From Bosea sp. ANAM02 (GTDB lineage: Bacteria; Pseudomonadota; Alphaproteobacteria; Rhizobiales; Beijerinckiaceae): a stretch of DNA of 64,000 nucleotides. The position numbers and the translations under genes were made by a program. This document shows positions 7,952 through 15,681 of this stretch, piece after piece. The stretch lies in NCBI RefSeq assembly GCF_011764485.1, contig NZ_AP022848.1, forward strand, positions 1,826,001 through 1,890,000, given 5' to 3'. The notes under the pieces were generated by a model. That model saw only the letters and a program-made list of their open reading frames with translations, was not told the origin of the DNA and did no database searches. Positions within the stretch are counted from its first letter, which is position 1. The number at the start of each line of letters is the position of its first letter.

Positions 7952-8647
7952 CTATGCCGCGGCCTTGATCGCCTTGAATGTCATCCGGTGCGGATTGTGC
8001 CCGAAATTCTCTGGCCGCTGCACATCGGCGAAGCCCGCCTCGCGGATCAAGGTGGTGATCGCGTCTGCCGTATAGGTCGAGAGGCCGTATCGTGCCCGGA
8101 GTTTGCGATAGTCCGAGAAGGCGGTGCGGACGAGGCCGCCGAGTGCTGCCAGGAAGAAGCCGCCGCGCCAGGCGAAGGCGAGGAGCTGCGAGGCGTCGGT
8201 CAGCGGGCTGATATCGGGCGGGATGACGTCGGCGAGGATGAGCGCGCCGCCGGGCTTCAGCCGGTCGCGCCAGGTCTCCAGCAGCGCCTTCAACTCGTCG
8301 CGCGATAGGTATTGCAGCAGCGAATTGGCGACGACGAGGTCGAGCGAGGCCGGCGGCAGGGCTTCGACCTCCTCCGGCGAGACCACGACGATCGTGTCCT
8401 TGCGGCCGAACCGGGCGCGCAGCTTGTCGCGGACGTTCGGGGCCGCCTCGCAGAGATAGAGCCTGCCGCAGGAGGCGGCGACGCGGGCGGCGTCCAGCGC
8501 CTCGCCGCAGCCATGGTCGAGGACAAAGGCCTCGGGTGCGGGGACATGGCCGATCAGGTCGGTCGCGATGGCGCGATAATGCAGGGCCTTGTGGCGCGGC
8601 GAGACGTAGATCGAATGCTCGCCATTCCAGAAATCGCGCCAGGACAT
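7952..8647 (-). CDS. Class I SAM-dependent methyltransferase
   Basis: A 231-residue protein starting MSWRDFWNGEHSIYVSPRHK. The SAM-binding loop is FVLDHGCGEALDAAR near residue 45, and the post-strand-4 motif is LDLVVANSLLQYL. The frame is open further upstream to 8695, but homology starts at the ATG at 8647. It is divergent from the cyclopropane fatty-acid synthase gene, with 131 bp between the starts, so the two may share regulation. The substrate is unknown; a lipid or quinone is plausible but unproven. Confidence 0.8.
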   Translation of the reverse strand: MSWRDFWNGEHSIYVSPRHKALHYRAIATDLIGHVPAPEAFVLDHGCGEALDAARVAASCGRLYLCEAAPNVRDKLRARFGRKDTIVVVSPEEVEALPPASLDLVVANSLLQYLSRDELKALLETWRDRLKPGGALILADVIPPDISPLTDASQLLAFAWRGGFFLAALGGLVRTAFSDYRKLRARYGLSTYTADAITTLIREAGFADVQRPENFGHNPHRMTFKAIKAAA

Positions 8648-8778
8648 GTGTTCGGTCGACCTTCGGGTTGCAGCATTGTCCCGATGACTACGCATAAGCC
8701 GGCTGGCTCCGCAACCTTCGGGGGTTTCGAGGCCGTGACGTTTCCGCTTTAGTTGGCGAATCGAGACGGGGGACGCCC

Positions 8779-10032
8779 ATGCTGCTGCTACCGCGATTGC
8801 TCAAGCGGTTCATCCGCCACGGCCGGCTGACGGTCATCACGCCGGACGGCAAGCGGCATGTGTTCGGCTCCGGACCGGCGGAAATGCTTTTCGCCGGCGT
8901 CACCAAGACCGCGCCGGCCGTCACCGTGCGCTTCCACGACAACCGCGTCGAGCGCGAGCTCTTCCTCAATCCCGAGCTCGCTTTGGCCGAAGGCTACATG
9001 GACGGGCGGATCGATTTCGAGGAGGGCACGATCCACGACCTGCTGACGCTGTTCTGGCTGCAGCGCCGCGAGATGCGCAAGGACCCGCTGCAGCAGGCGA
9101 TCCGCAAGGTCCGCTTCAAGATTCGGCGCTGGCGGATGCACAACCCGCTCGGAGTCGCCGGCAGGAAGGTCAAGCATCACTACGACATCCCGACCGATTT
9201 CTATCGGCTCTGGCTCGACGAGACGATGACCTATTCCTGTGCCTACTGGCACAGTCCCGAGGTCGGGCTGGAGGCTGCGCAGAAGGCGAAGCTCCGCCAT
9301 CTCGCCGCCAAGCTGAAGATCGAGCCCGGCATGAGCGTGCTCGATATCGGCTCGGGCTGGGGCGAGCTTGCGATCTATCTCGCCAAGGCCTGCGGCGCGA
9401 AGGTGACCGGGCTCAACGTCTCGCCGGACCAGATGGCGGCGGCCTCGAGGCGGGCCGAGGCAGCCGGCGTCGGCGATGCCGTGACCTTCGTCAACAAGGA
9501 CTATCGCGAACTCGGCGGCACGTTCGACCGCGTCGTCTCGGTCGGCATGATGGAGCATGTCGGCGTCGCGCATTACGGCGAGTATTTCGGCGGGATTCGC
9601 GACCTGCTGACGCCGGACGGAATCGCGCTGGTCCATTGCATCGGCCGCGTCGGGCCGCCCGGCTTCACCGGGCCGTTCTTCGACAAGTACATCTTCCCGG
9701 GCGGCTATGCGCCGGCTTTGTCGGAGGTGTTCGCGGCGCAGGAGCAGACCGGCCTGTGGGCGTCCGACTGCGAGTTCTGGCGCCGGCATTATCACTGGAC
9801 GCTGGAGGCCTGGCGCGAGCGCTTCATGGCAAAGCGCGAAGAGGTCGTCGCGATGATGGGCGAGCGCTTCGCGCGGATGTGGGAATTCTATCTCTGCGCC
9901 TGCTCGATCTCCTTCGATATCGGCGGCGACATGGTGTTCCAGCTCCTGCTCGGCCAGCACAAGAGCGCCGTTCCCGTCATCCGCGACTATATCGCGGATG
10001 ACGAGAAGGCGCTGGAGGCGAGAGGGTTCTAA
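8779..10032 (+). CDS. cfa: Cyclopropane-fatty-acyl-phospholipid synthase
   Basis: A 417-residue SAM-dependent enzyme that adds a methylene bridge to unsaturated acyl chains of membrane phospholipids. Residues about 130-145 hold the conserved VKHHYDIPTDFYRLWLDE motif, followed by MTYSCAYW. The SAM loop VLDIGSGWGELAIYLAKACG is near 188. Next come VSVGMMEHVG, with the Glu and His that bind bicarbonate in characterised enzymes, and the FDKYIFPGGYAP motif. Length is slightly above the 380-400 usual for the family because of an N-terminal domain. It is divergent from another methyltransferase. A palindromic repeat follows its stop. Confidence 0.93.
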   Translation: MLLLPRLLKRFIRHGRLTVITPDGKRHVFGSGPAEMLFAGVTKTAPAVTVRFHDNRVERELFLNPELALAEGYMDGRIDFEEGTIHDLLTLFWLQRREMRKDPLQQAIRKVRFKIRRWRMHNPLGVAGRKVKHHYDIPTDFYRLWLDETMTYSCAYWHSPEVGLEAAQKAKLRHLAAKLKIEPGMSVLDIGSGWGELAIYLAKACGAKVTGLNVSPDQMAAASRRAEAAGVGDAVTFVNKDYRELGGTFDRVVSVGMMEHVGVAHYGEYFGGIRDLLTPDGIALVHCIGRVGPPGFTGPFFDKYIFPGGYAPALSEVFAAQEQTGLWASDCEFWRRHYHWTLEAWRERFMAKREEVVAMMGERFARMWEFYLCACSISFDIGGDMVFQLLLGQHKSAVPVIRDYIADDEKALEARGF

Positions 10033-10048
10033 CGGCGCGCCCGCTCCC

Positions 10049-10138
10049 CGTCATTGCGAGGAGCGAAGTGACGAAGCAATCCAGGGGGAGGTGGAGCTCT
10101 GCCGCCCCTGGATTGCTTCGCTTCGCTCGCAATGACGG
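10049..10138. repeat. Palindromic intergenic repeat, family A
   Basis: An imperfect hairpin with outer arms CCGTCATTGCGAG and its complement at the right end, and inner arms CGAAGCAATCCAGGGG / CCCCTGGATTGCTTCG. It fills the space between two convergent genes (cfa and the EamA transporter). Elements of this kind are multi-copy in Hyphomicrobiales genomes; only one copy occurs in this window. It may also act as a bidirectional terminator. Confidence 0.8.
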
Positions 10139-10155
10139 AAAGCCGCGAAAACCCC

Positions 10156-11061
10156 TCACCGCTTCAGGTTGACGACGACCACCCCGGCGAGCGCCATGGC
10201 GCCGCCGATCAGGCCGAAGATCGTGGGGATTTCGCCGAGCCAGAGGAAGCCGATCAGCATCGCCATGGGCGGTACGGCATACTGGAAGTTCGAGGCGCGG
10301 GCGGCCGGCAGGCGGGAGAGCGTGATTGCCCAGGTGCCGTAGGCGATCAGGCTTGGCACCACCGCGAGATAGACCACCGACCAGAAGGAGACGCTCGGCG
10401 CGACCTGCGCCTGCTCGATCGCCGAGGGCAGGAAGGGCAGCAGCACGAAGCCGCCGATTGCCATGTTCCAGGCGGCGACATGGAGCGGCTTGTAGCGGGC
10501 GAAGAGCGGCTTCTGCAGCACGGTGGTGATGGCATTGCAGAAGGCGGCGCCGAGAATCAGCAGCACGCTGATGCCGATCTCGACATCGAGCCCCTTGCCG
10601 AGCGCGATGACGCCGATGCCGGCGAAGGACAAGGCCGTGCCGAGCCAGGCGGTCAGGCTGAAGCGCTCGCCCAGGATCATCATGGCGAGCACGGCCGTCA
10701 TGATCGGATTGGTGTTGATGATGAAGGCGGCGGGACCCGCCGGCACGACGCGCTGGCCGAAATTCAGGAGCAGGGCATAGCCCGCAATGAAGATCACGCC
10801 GCCGACGAGGAAGCGCCAGATGTCGCCGCGCTCGGGCAATTTCGCCCGTGTCGCGATGAGGAAGAGCGCGGCCGGGCCGCCGGCCAGCGCGAAGCGCAGC
10901 GCCGCCATCTCGGCCGGACCGAAGCCGGCGAGCCCGGCGCGGATCGCCGGGAAGGAGGAGGCCCAGGCCATGACCGTGAAGGTCACAGTGAAGACCAGCG
11001 TCGGGTCCAGGCGCTGGGTGCCAGAGGCGAGGGCGGGAGAGGCGCAACTTGAGGAGGACAT
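10156..11061 (-). CDS. EamA/DMT-family transporter
   Basis: A 301-residue protein with ten predicted membrane helices arranged as two five-helix EamA repeats (first repeat ends VLAMMILGERFSLTAWLGTALSFAGIGVIAL, second ends MLIGFLWLGEIPTIFGLIGGAMALAGVVVV). The start is taken at the ATG at 11061, preceded by GAGGAGG; the frame extends to 11124 without homology. DMT permeases move amino acids, nucleosides or toxins; the substrate is not evident. It is divergent from a GcvA-like LysR regulator that probably controls it. Confidence 0.86.
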   Translation of the reverse strand: MSSSSCASPALASGTQRLDPTLVFTVTFTVMAWASSFPAIRAGLAGFGPAEMAALRFALAGGPAALFLIATRAKLPERGDIWRFLVGGVIFIAGYALLLNFGQRVVPAGPAAFIINTNPIMTAVLAMMILGERFSLTAWLGTALSFAGIGVIALGKGLDVEIGISVLLILGAAFCNAITTVLQKPLFARYKPLHVAAWNMAIGGFVLLPFLPSAIEQAQVAPSVSFWSVVYLAVVPSLIAYGTWAITLSRLPAARASNFQYAVPPMAMLIGFLWLGEIPTIFGLIGGAMALAGVVVVNLKR

Positions 11062-11116
11062 GGCGTCGTTCCATCGGTGATGAGAAGTTGCTCCCGATAA
11101 GCGCCTCGGCGAGCTG

Positions 11117-11133
11117 ATTGACAAACGAACAAT
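11117..11133. promoter_or_regulatory. Candidate LysR-type operator in the divergent promoter
   Basis: ATTG (11117-11120) and CAAT (11130-11133) are inverted around nine bases, fitting the T-N11-A rule of LysR operators. The site lies between the EamA gene and the LysR gene. A TTGACA at 11118-11123 overlaps it and could be a -35 element. Confidence 0.42.
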
Positions 11134-11152
11134 TCGCGCATGAGCTGTGAGG

Positions 11153-12085
11153 ATGGATCACAGCTCGAACCTGCCGCCGCTCGACACTCTGCGCGCCTTC
11201 GAGGCGGCCGCCCGCACCGGCAGCTTCTCCTCGGCGGCCGAGGCGCTGAACCTGACCCATGGCGCTGTCAGCCGGCAGATCGCCAAGCTGGAGCATTGGC
11301 TGGGCCTGCGCGTCTTCCTGCGTCAGGCACGCGGCGTCTCGCTGACGCCGGAGGGCCAGCGCCTGCTTCAGCGCACGCAGGAGGCCTTCGCGCTGATCGC
11401 CGACACTTCCGAGCGCTGGCGCGAGGCGCGCGGCGCTTCGGTGGTGCGGGTCAGCGCGCCACCGTCGGTCTGCGCGCTCTGGCTGATGCCGAGGCTGGCC
11501 GTGCTGGAGGCGGGGACGCCGTCATTGCGGATCGTGCTGCAGGTCGAGCATCGCAAGGTCGACTTCGAAGAGGAAGGCGTCGATCTCGGCATCCGCTGCG
11601 GGCGCGGGGGCGCACCGGACCGGCTCTCGCTCAAGCTGTTCGAGGAATGGTGCTTTCCGATCGCCTCGCCGCAGCTCGCCGACGTGATTGGGAAAGGCGC
11701 GCCGGAGCGCCTGCTCGCGCAGCCCCTGATCCATGACTCGGATGCTGCCGGCTGGAAGGCCTGGTTCGCCGCACAGGGGCTGGATTATCGCCCGCGCCCG
11801 CAGGACCGGCGCTTCGAGGATTACAACCTCGTGCTCGATGCTGCCGCTCATGGGCTCGGCATCGCGCTGGCGCGTCCGCCGCTGGCGCGCGAGCAACTGG
11901 CGGCAGGCCGGATCGTCAGGGTCGACGAGCGCGAGGCGCTGAACCCGGTTTCTTATTGGCTTGATCGGCCGCTGGGGGCACTTCGTCCGTCGGCAGCGGC
12001 TTTGGCGGAGCGGATCGCGCGGGAAGCCGGGGCGGATGGTGGAGAGATCGGGGCTTTTCTCACTCGGGAAGCCAGAGCGGCTTGA
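11153..12085 (+). CDS. LysR-family transcriptional regulator, GcvA-like
   Basis: A 310-residue regulator. Residues 6-65 are the winged helix (LPPLDTLRAFEAAARTGSFS, SQ-like AVSRQIAKLEHWLGLRVFLR), followed by the linker helix and a periplasmic-binding-like effector domain (VRVSAPPSVCALWLMPRL). The two-residue-longer GTG start at 11147 is possible; the ATG at 11153 is the conventional choice. It is divergent from the EamA transporter, the usual layout for a regulator and its target. The effector is unknown. Confidence 0.86.
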   Translation: MDHSSNLPPLDTLRAFEAAARTGSFSSAAEALNLTHGAVSRQIAKLEHWLGLRVFLRQARGVSLTPEGQRLLQRTQEAFALIADTSERWREARGASVVRVSAPPSVCALWLMPRLAVLEAGTPSLRIVLQVEHRKVDFEEEGVDLGIRCGRGGAPDRLSLKLFEEWCFPIASPQLADVIGKGAPERLLAQPLIHDSDAAGWKAWFAAQGLDYRPRPQDRRFEDYNLVLDAAAHGLGIALARPPLAREQLAAGRIVRVDEREALNPVSYWLDRPLGALRPSAAALAERIAREAGADGGEIGAFLTREARAA

Positions 12086-12096
12086 TCCGCCGCGGA

Positions 12097-12187
12097 TCAT
12101 GCTCGCCCTTGTGGCGAGCATCCACGCCTTGAACACGACCTTCGACCCGCGAAGACGTGGATGGTCGGGACAGGCCCGACCATGACG
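12097..12187. repeat. Palindromic intergenic repeat, family D (copy 1)
   Basis: A composite hairpin element containing GCTCGCCCTTGTGGCGAGC and GGTCGGGACAGGCCCGACC stems with GGATGGTCGGGA nearby. A second copy in the opposite orientation is at 58529-58620. It fills the gap between the LysR gene and the haemoglobin gene. Confidence 0.78.
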
Positions 12188-12199
12188 ACAGGGCCGCTT

Positions 12200-12625
12200 T
12201 CATCGCAAGCTGTGCCGGGGCGCTGCGAACTCGCCGCGCTGGCTGGCGCGGGCCATCTCGAAGCTGTCGGCGATGCGCCGCGCCCGGACGATGAAGGCCT
12301 GCGCGATATCGGGCGGGCAGACCTCATGCGCCGTGATCTCGAACAGGTCGAGCCAGCGGTCGAAATGCTCAGCCGCCAGCGGCAGGATCAGATGCGGGCG
12401 CATCGGGCGGCCGTCGTAGCGGCCGGTGCGCAGCATCACGCCGCTCCAGAAATCGGTGATCTTGCCGATATGGTGGTCCCAGTCCTCGACGGCGGCCGCG
12501 AAGACCGGGCCGATCAGCTTGTCCTCGCGCGCCCGCGCGTAGAACGTGCGGACGAGCTCCGCGATCATCGGCTCGCGCAGGTCGGGATGGGCGGCGCCCG
12601 GGTAGAGCAGGGGATTGTCGGTCAT
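12200..12625 (-). CDS. Group III truncated haemoglobin
   Basis: A 141-residue globin of the short 2-over-2 class (MTDNPLLYPGAAHPDLREPM). The region LVRTFYARAREDKLIGPVFAAAVEDWDHHIGKITDFWSGVMLRTGRYDGRPMRPH holds the B/E-helix aromatic residues, and LAAEHFDRWLDLF contains the proximal (F8-type) His. Group III proteins bind oxygen or nitric oxide with high affinity; the in vivo role varies. It stands alone between two palindromic repeats. Confidence 0.88.
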   Translation of the reverse strand: MTDNPLLYPGAAHPDLREPMIAELVRTFYARAREDKLIGPVFAAAVEDWDHHIGKITDFWSGVMLRTGRYDGRPMRPHLILPLAAEHFDRWLDLFEITAHEVCPPDIAQAFIVRARRIADSFEMARASQRGEFAAPRHSLR

Positions 12626-12724
12626 CGTCGTGCGATCAGAAGGTCACTGCGACCGATATGGCGAATGCGGGCCCGGATGGGTAGGTCTGCCAGCGTCGCA
12701 GGTCTCATGTCAGCACTCACGCAT

Positions 12725-12834
12725 GTCATCCCGGACGCAGCGAAGCGGAGATCCGGGATCCATTCCGGAACCTTCTCCGGGCGCGTTCCGGCATGGATCC
12801 CGGGTCTCCCTGCGGTCGCCCGGGATGACCCGCG
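12725..12834. repeat. Palindromic intergenic repeat, family B (copy 1)
   Basis: Outer arms GTCATCCCGG and CCGGGATGAC, with inner GATCCGGGATCCAT and ATGGATCCCGGGTCTCC arms. A near-identical copy is at 24792-24901. Located between the haemoglobin and tyrA genes. Confidence 0.82.
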
Positions 12835-12839
12835 TTTTT

Positions 12840-13652
12840 TTAAACGGTGAGGAGCTGGTTGTCGGCATGCGCCTCAGCGGTATCCGTGAACCCGCCATCG
12901 CCGTGCTCCAGGAACAGCCGCATCTCCTCGGCCAGTGCGAAGAAGCGGTCGCGCACCGCCTTGGCGTGCGGATTGGCGCGCTCGATCGCCATGAAGACGT
13001 TGGGTGCGTCGTAGCGGACCATCTCTGTCGCCTGCATCAGCAGGTCGAAGCTCGCCGTGGTCATCGTCCGGGGCAGCGGCTCCATGCGGACCAGGATCTT
13101 GGCGATGAGATGGGTCAGGCCCTGCACCATCGCAACCTCGCGGTCATGCGCATCGGCCGTGGTGACGATCACCTTGAGCTTGAGCACATGACGCAGGAAG
13201 GCGGCGATGCGCGGCGTGCTTTTCCCGCGGATCGGGCAAAGCGCGACCTTGAGGCCGGCGAGCCCGTTGCGGGCGCTCTGCGGGCCGAAGAGCGGGTGCG
13301 TGCCGATGATCTCGACATCGTCGGGCAGCGCGGCCTGCATGGCCCGGGCCGGGCCGATCTTGACCGAGCCGACATCGAGCACGATGGCGCCGGCCCTGAG
13401 ATGCGGACGCAGAGCGGCGATCGCCTCGGGGATCGCCGGGACGGGCACGGCGAGGATGACGAGATCGCAGGACGCGACTTCGGCCGCCGTCGCTGGCCGC
13501 AAGCCCTTGCCGCTCGCATCGGCTGCGGGCGCACTGGCGGGGTCGCAGATGCGTAGCGCGAAATGTGATTGGAGATGGCGGGTCATCAGGCGGCCGAAGG
13601 CGCCGAAGCCCATGATACCGATGGTGGAGATGGTTCTGATCGGGGAGGACAT
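12840..13652 (-). CDS. tyrA: Prephenate (or arogenate) dehydrogenase
   Basis: A 270-residue NAD(P)-dependent dehydrogenase of tyrosine synthesis. Residues 8-20 form the dinucleotide fold (STIGIMGFGAFGRLM), DLVILAVPVPAIPEAI covers the second nucleotide-contact region, and GTHPLFGPQSARNG near residue 117 holds the conserved substrate His. It lacks both chorismate mutase and ACT domains, so feedback control through a fused ACT domain is absent. Upstream on the same strand is an apparent tyrosine-codon leader and competing hairpins (13697-13826), which could supply the missing control at the transcript level. The next gene upstream, NIPSNAP, is unrelated. Confidence 0.88.
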   Translation of the reverse strand: MSSPIRTISTIGIMGFGAFGRLMTRHLQSHFALRICDPASAPAADASGKGLRPATAAEVASCDLVILAVPVPAIPEAIAALRPHLRAGAIVLDVGSVKIGPARAMQAALPDDVEIIGTHPLFGPQSARNGLAGLKVALCPIRGKSTPRIAAFLRHVLKLKVIVTTADAHDREVAMVQGLTHLIAKILVRMEPLPRTMTTASFDLLMQATEMVRYDAPNVFMAIERANPHAKAVRDRFFALAEEMRLFLEHGDGGFTDTAEAHADNQLLTV

Positions 13653-13696
13653 CGTTTTCGCTCGGTGGAGCCGCGATGCCGGGTGATCTGCCTGAA

Positions 13697-13721
13697 TTCA
13701 ACCGCCAGCGCGGCGGTTGAA
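13697..13721 (-). terminator. Attenuator hairpin upstream of tyrA
   Basis: On the transcribed strand TTCAACCGCC (13721-13712) and GGCGGTTGAA (13706-13697) form a perfect 10-bp stem with a five-base loop. The 5' arm can instead pair through ACCGCC (13717-13712) with GGCGGT (13739-13734), placed just after the leader-peptide stop, so the two structures exclude each other. No long U tract follows (only TT), so the hairpin may act by Rho or by masking translation instead of intrinsic termination. Confidence 0.55.
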
Positions 13722-13740
13722 CATGGGAATGCCACCGCCT

Positions 13741-13791
13741 CTATGAGGACGGGGCGTAATAGCTGCGCTGGAGGGCCATCAGGCTGGTCAT
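13741..13791 (-). CDS. Putative tyrosine leader peptide of tyrA
   Basis: A 16-codon frame, MTSLMALQRSYYAPSS, ending in TAG at 13743-13741. Two adjacent Tyr codons (TAT TAC, 13761-13756) sit near the end, exactly where stalling would expose the RNA segment 13739-13734. A consensus promoter places the transcript start on the A of this ATG, so it would be translated leaderless, as is known for the trpL peptide of Sinorhizobium meliloti. The gene behind it makes tyrosine. Read from sequence alone; the peptide has not been shown to be made. Confidence 0.62.
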   Translation of the reverse strand: MTSLMALQRSYYAPSS

Positions 13792-13797
13792 GCTCTG

Positions 13798-13826
13798 CTT
13801 AAACCGCGCAGCGACCGGGCTGTCAA
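13798..13826 (-). promoter_or_regulatory. Promoter of the tyrA leader
   Basis: On the minus strand a perfect -35 TTGACA (13826-13821), overlapping the stop codon of the NIPSNAP gene, is followed after 17 bp by TTTAAG (13803-13798). Seven bases further is the A (13791) of the leader ATG, the expected transcription start. Confidence 0.65.
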
Positions 13827-14152
13827 TCGAGCGGGGGCGAATAGTCCGTCAGCGTCAAGGCGCGATCCTCGATCGCGCCGACCATGTCACCATGTTCGAT
13901 CTTGGTCACGCGCTTGATCTCGGTCCATTCGGGATCCGCCATGAAGCTCGCCCAGGCCTTCGCCTTGGTCTCGGCATCGGGCCAGGCGAGGATGTAGGCG
14001 AACTCGGTGCGTCCGGCGCTCGCCGTTTCCCACAGCGCGACGATATGGAAGCCATGGCGGGCCATGATCCGCGTGGCATGGTCGCGGAAGCGGGCATGGA
14101 AGGCCGCTTTGTTGCGCTCGAAGATCTCGTAGATGCGCAACTGGTGGATCAT
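13823..14152 (-). CDS. NIPSNAP-family protein
   Basis: A 109-residue alpha/beta-barrel protein (MIHQLRIYEIFERNKAAFHA, then FHIVALWETASAGRTEFAYI and AWPDAETKAKAWASFMADPE). This is the dimeric ferredoxin-like fold of NIPSNAP proteins, common in alphaproteobacteria; the biochemical role is unknown. A family-C palindromic repeat precedes it and its stop codon overlaps the tyrA leader promoter. Confidence 0.85.
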   Translation of the reverse strand: MIHQLRIYEIFERNKAAFHARFRDHATRIMARHGFHIVALWETASAGRTEFAYILAWPDAETKAKAWASFMADPEWTEIKRVTKIEHGDMVGAIEDRALTLTDYSPPLD

Positions 14153-14180
14153 GCCCGTCTCCCGTCAGCGTCCCGCCGAA

Positions 14181-14294
14181 CCCTCATCCTGAGGAGGCCG
14201 CATGGCGGCCGTCTCGAAGGATGTTCCAGAGCGCACCGGAGCCTCCTGAAGCATCCTTCGAGACGCAAGCTTCGCTTGCTCCTCAGGATGAGGG
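14181..14294. repeat. Palindromic intergenic repeat, family C (copy 1)
   Basis: Outer arms CCCTCATCCTGAGG and CCTCAGGATGAGGG, with inner arms CGTCTCGAAGGATG and CATCCTTCGAGACG. A second copy is at 24245-24370. It lies between carA and the NIPSNAP gene. Confidence 0.85.
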
Positions 14295-14317
14295 CTCCAA
14301 TACTGAAACCGCAGCCC

Positions 14318-15526
14318 TCAGGCCGCCTTCTTCGCCTTCTCGGCCGCCATCAGTTCGATGAAGCGGGTGAAGAGGTAGTGGCTGTCCTGCGGGCCGGGCG
14401 AGGCTTCCGGGTGGTGCTGGACGCTGAAGGCCGGGCGGTCGGTCAGCGCGATGCCGCTGTTCGAGCCGTCGAAGAGCGAGACATGGGTCTCGACCGCATT
14501 CGCCGGCAGGCTCGCCGGATCGACCGCGAAGCCGTGGTTCATCGAGACGATCTCGACCTTGCCGGTGGTCTTGTCCTGCACCGGGTGGTTTGCGCCGTGA
14601 TGGCCCTGCTTCATCTTCAGCGTCTGGCCGCCGATGGCGAGCGCCATCATCTGGTGACCCAGGCAGATGCCGAAGGTCGGGACCTTCCTGTCGAGCAGTT
14701 CCTTGATCACCGGCACGGCATATTCGCCGGTCGCGGCCGGGTCGCCCGGGCCGTTGGAGAGGAAGATGCCGTCCGGGTTGAGCGAGAGGATATCCTCGGC
14801 GGTCGCGGTCGAGGGCACGACGGTGACGTCGCAGCCGGCCTTGGCGAGCAGGCGCAGGATGTTGCGCTTCACGCCGTAATCGATGGCGACGACTTTGAAT
14901 TGGCTGCCGTCGCGCTTGCCGTAGCCGGCCGGCCAGATCCAGGGCGTCTCGTCCCAGTCGTAGCGTTGCGCGGCGGTGACGAGCGGCACGAGGTCGAGCC
15001 CGGCCATGGAAGGCAGCGCGGCGGCCCGCTTCTTCAGTCGCTCGCTGTCGAAGACGCCGTCCGGGCTATGGGCGAGGATGGCGTTCGGCATGCCGTTGTC
15101 GCGGATCAGCGCAGTCAGCGCGCGGGTGTCGACGCCGCAGATGCCGACGATGTTGCGGGCCTTGAGCCAGGCGTCGAAATGCCGGTTCGCGCGCCAGTTC
15201 GAGGGCTCGGTGATCGCGGCATGGAGCACGCAGCCGCGCACGCCGGAGGAGGCGGCGGCGTTGACGGTCTCGGTATCCTCCTCGTTCACGCCGACATTGC
15301 CGACATGCGGGAAGGTGAAGGTGATGATCTGCCCGGCATAGGACGGGTCGGTGAGGATTTCCTGATAGCCGGTCATGGCCGTGTTGAAGCAGACTTCGCC
15401 CGGCGCCTCGCCGACGGCGCCGAGGCCGAAGCCCTCCAGCACCGTGCCGTCAGCCAAGACGAGGAGCGCGGTCGCGCGCGGTTCGGTCCAGCCGCCTGCG
15501 GCGGGGTTTCCTTCGGGAGCGGTCAT
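14318..15526 (-). CDS. carA: Carbamoyl-phosphate synthase small subunit (glutamine amidotransferase)
   Basis: A 402-residue protein. The N-terminal half is the CarA-specific domain (ALLVLADGTVLEGFGLGAVG, VCFNTAMTGYQEILTDPSYA). The C-terminal half is a class I amidotransferase with the nucleophile Cys in FGICLGHQMMALAIGG and the catalytic HHPEASPGP. It strips ammonia from glutamine for the CarB subunit. The ATG at 15526 is chosen over an upstream in-frame ATG because homology starts there. It is divergent from the YqeY gene and far from carB, the start of which is at the left edge. Confidence 0.95.
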   Translation of the reverse strand: MTAPEGNPAAGGWTEPRATALLVLADGTVLEGFGLGAVGEAPGEVCFNTAMTGYQEILTDPSYAGQIITFTFPHVGNVGVNEEDTETVNAAASSGVRGCVLHAAITEPSNWRANRHFDAWLKARNIVGICGVDTRALTALIRDNGMPNAILAHSPDGVFDSERLKKRAAALPSMAGLDLVPLVTAAQRYDWDETPWIWPAGYGKRDGSQFKVVAIDYGVKRNILRLLAKAGCDVTVVPSTATAEDILSLNPDGIFLSNGPGDPAATGEYAVPVIKELLDRKVPTFGICLGHQMMALAIGGQTLKMKQGHHGANHPVQDKTTGKVEIVSMNHGFAVDPASLPANAVETHVSLFDGSNSGIALTDRPAFSVQHHPEASPGPQDSHYLFTRFIELMAAEKAKKAA

Positions 15527-15609
15527 GTCTATGTCTCGGTCCAGTCCGCTTGAGCGGAAAAATGCGGGGGCGGGGCTGCGGCAATCCACTCCGCCGGTCT
15601 GGAACGCGA

Positions 15610-15638
15610 GCCTTAAAGAGCCGGGCGCTGCCCGTCAA
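15610..15638 (-). promoter_or_regulatory. Possible carA promoter
   Basis: On the minus strand TTGACG (15638-15633) is followed by TTTAAG (15617-15612) after 15 bp, or by TAAGGC (15615-15610) after 17 bp. It lies about 85 bp before the carA ATG. The spacing or the -10 is imperfect in either reading. Confidence 0.35.
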
Positions 15639-15681
15639 TCGAAGCTGGCGCAGGCCGCACAAGAGAAAAGGGAACAACGAG

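Noticed and set aside
12725..12834. Reading the palindromic repeats as CRISPR units
   Set aside because: Copies are far apart, single per gap and self-complementary with variable loops; no regular spacers or cas genes exist in the window.
13790..15553. A 587-codon plus-strand frame across NIPSNAP and carA
   Set aside because: It runs antisense to two clear genes and through a palindromic repeat; composition is that of a shadow frame.
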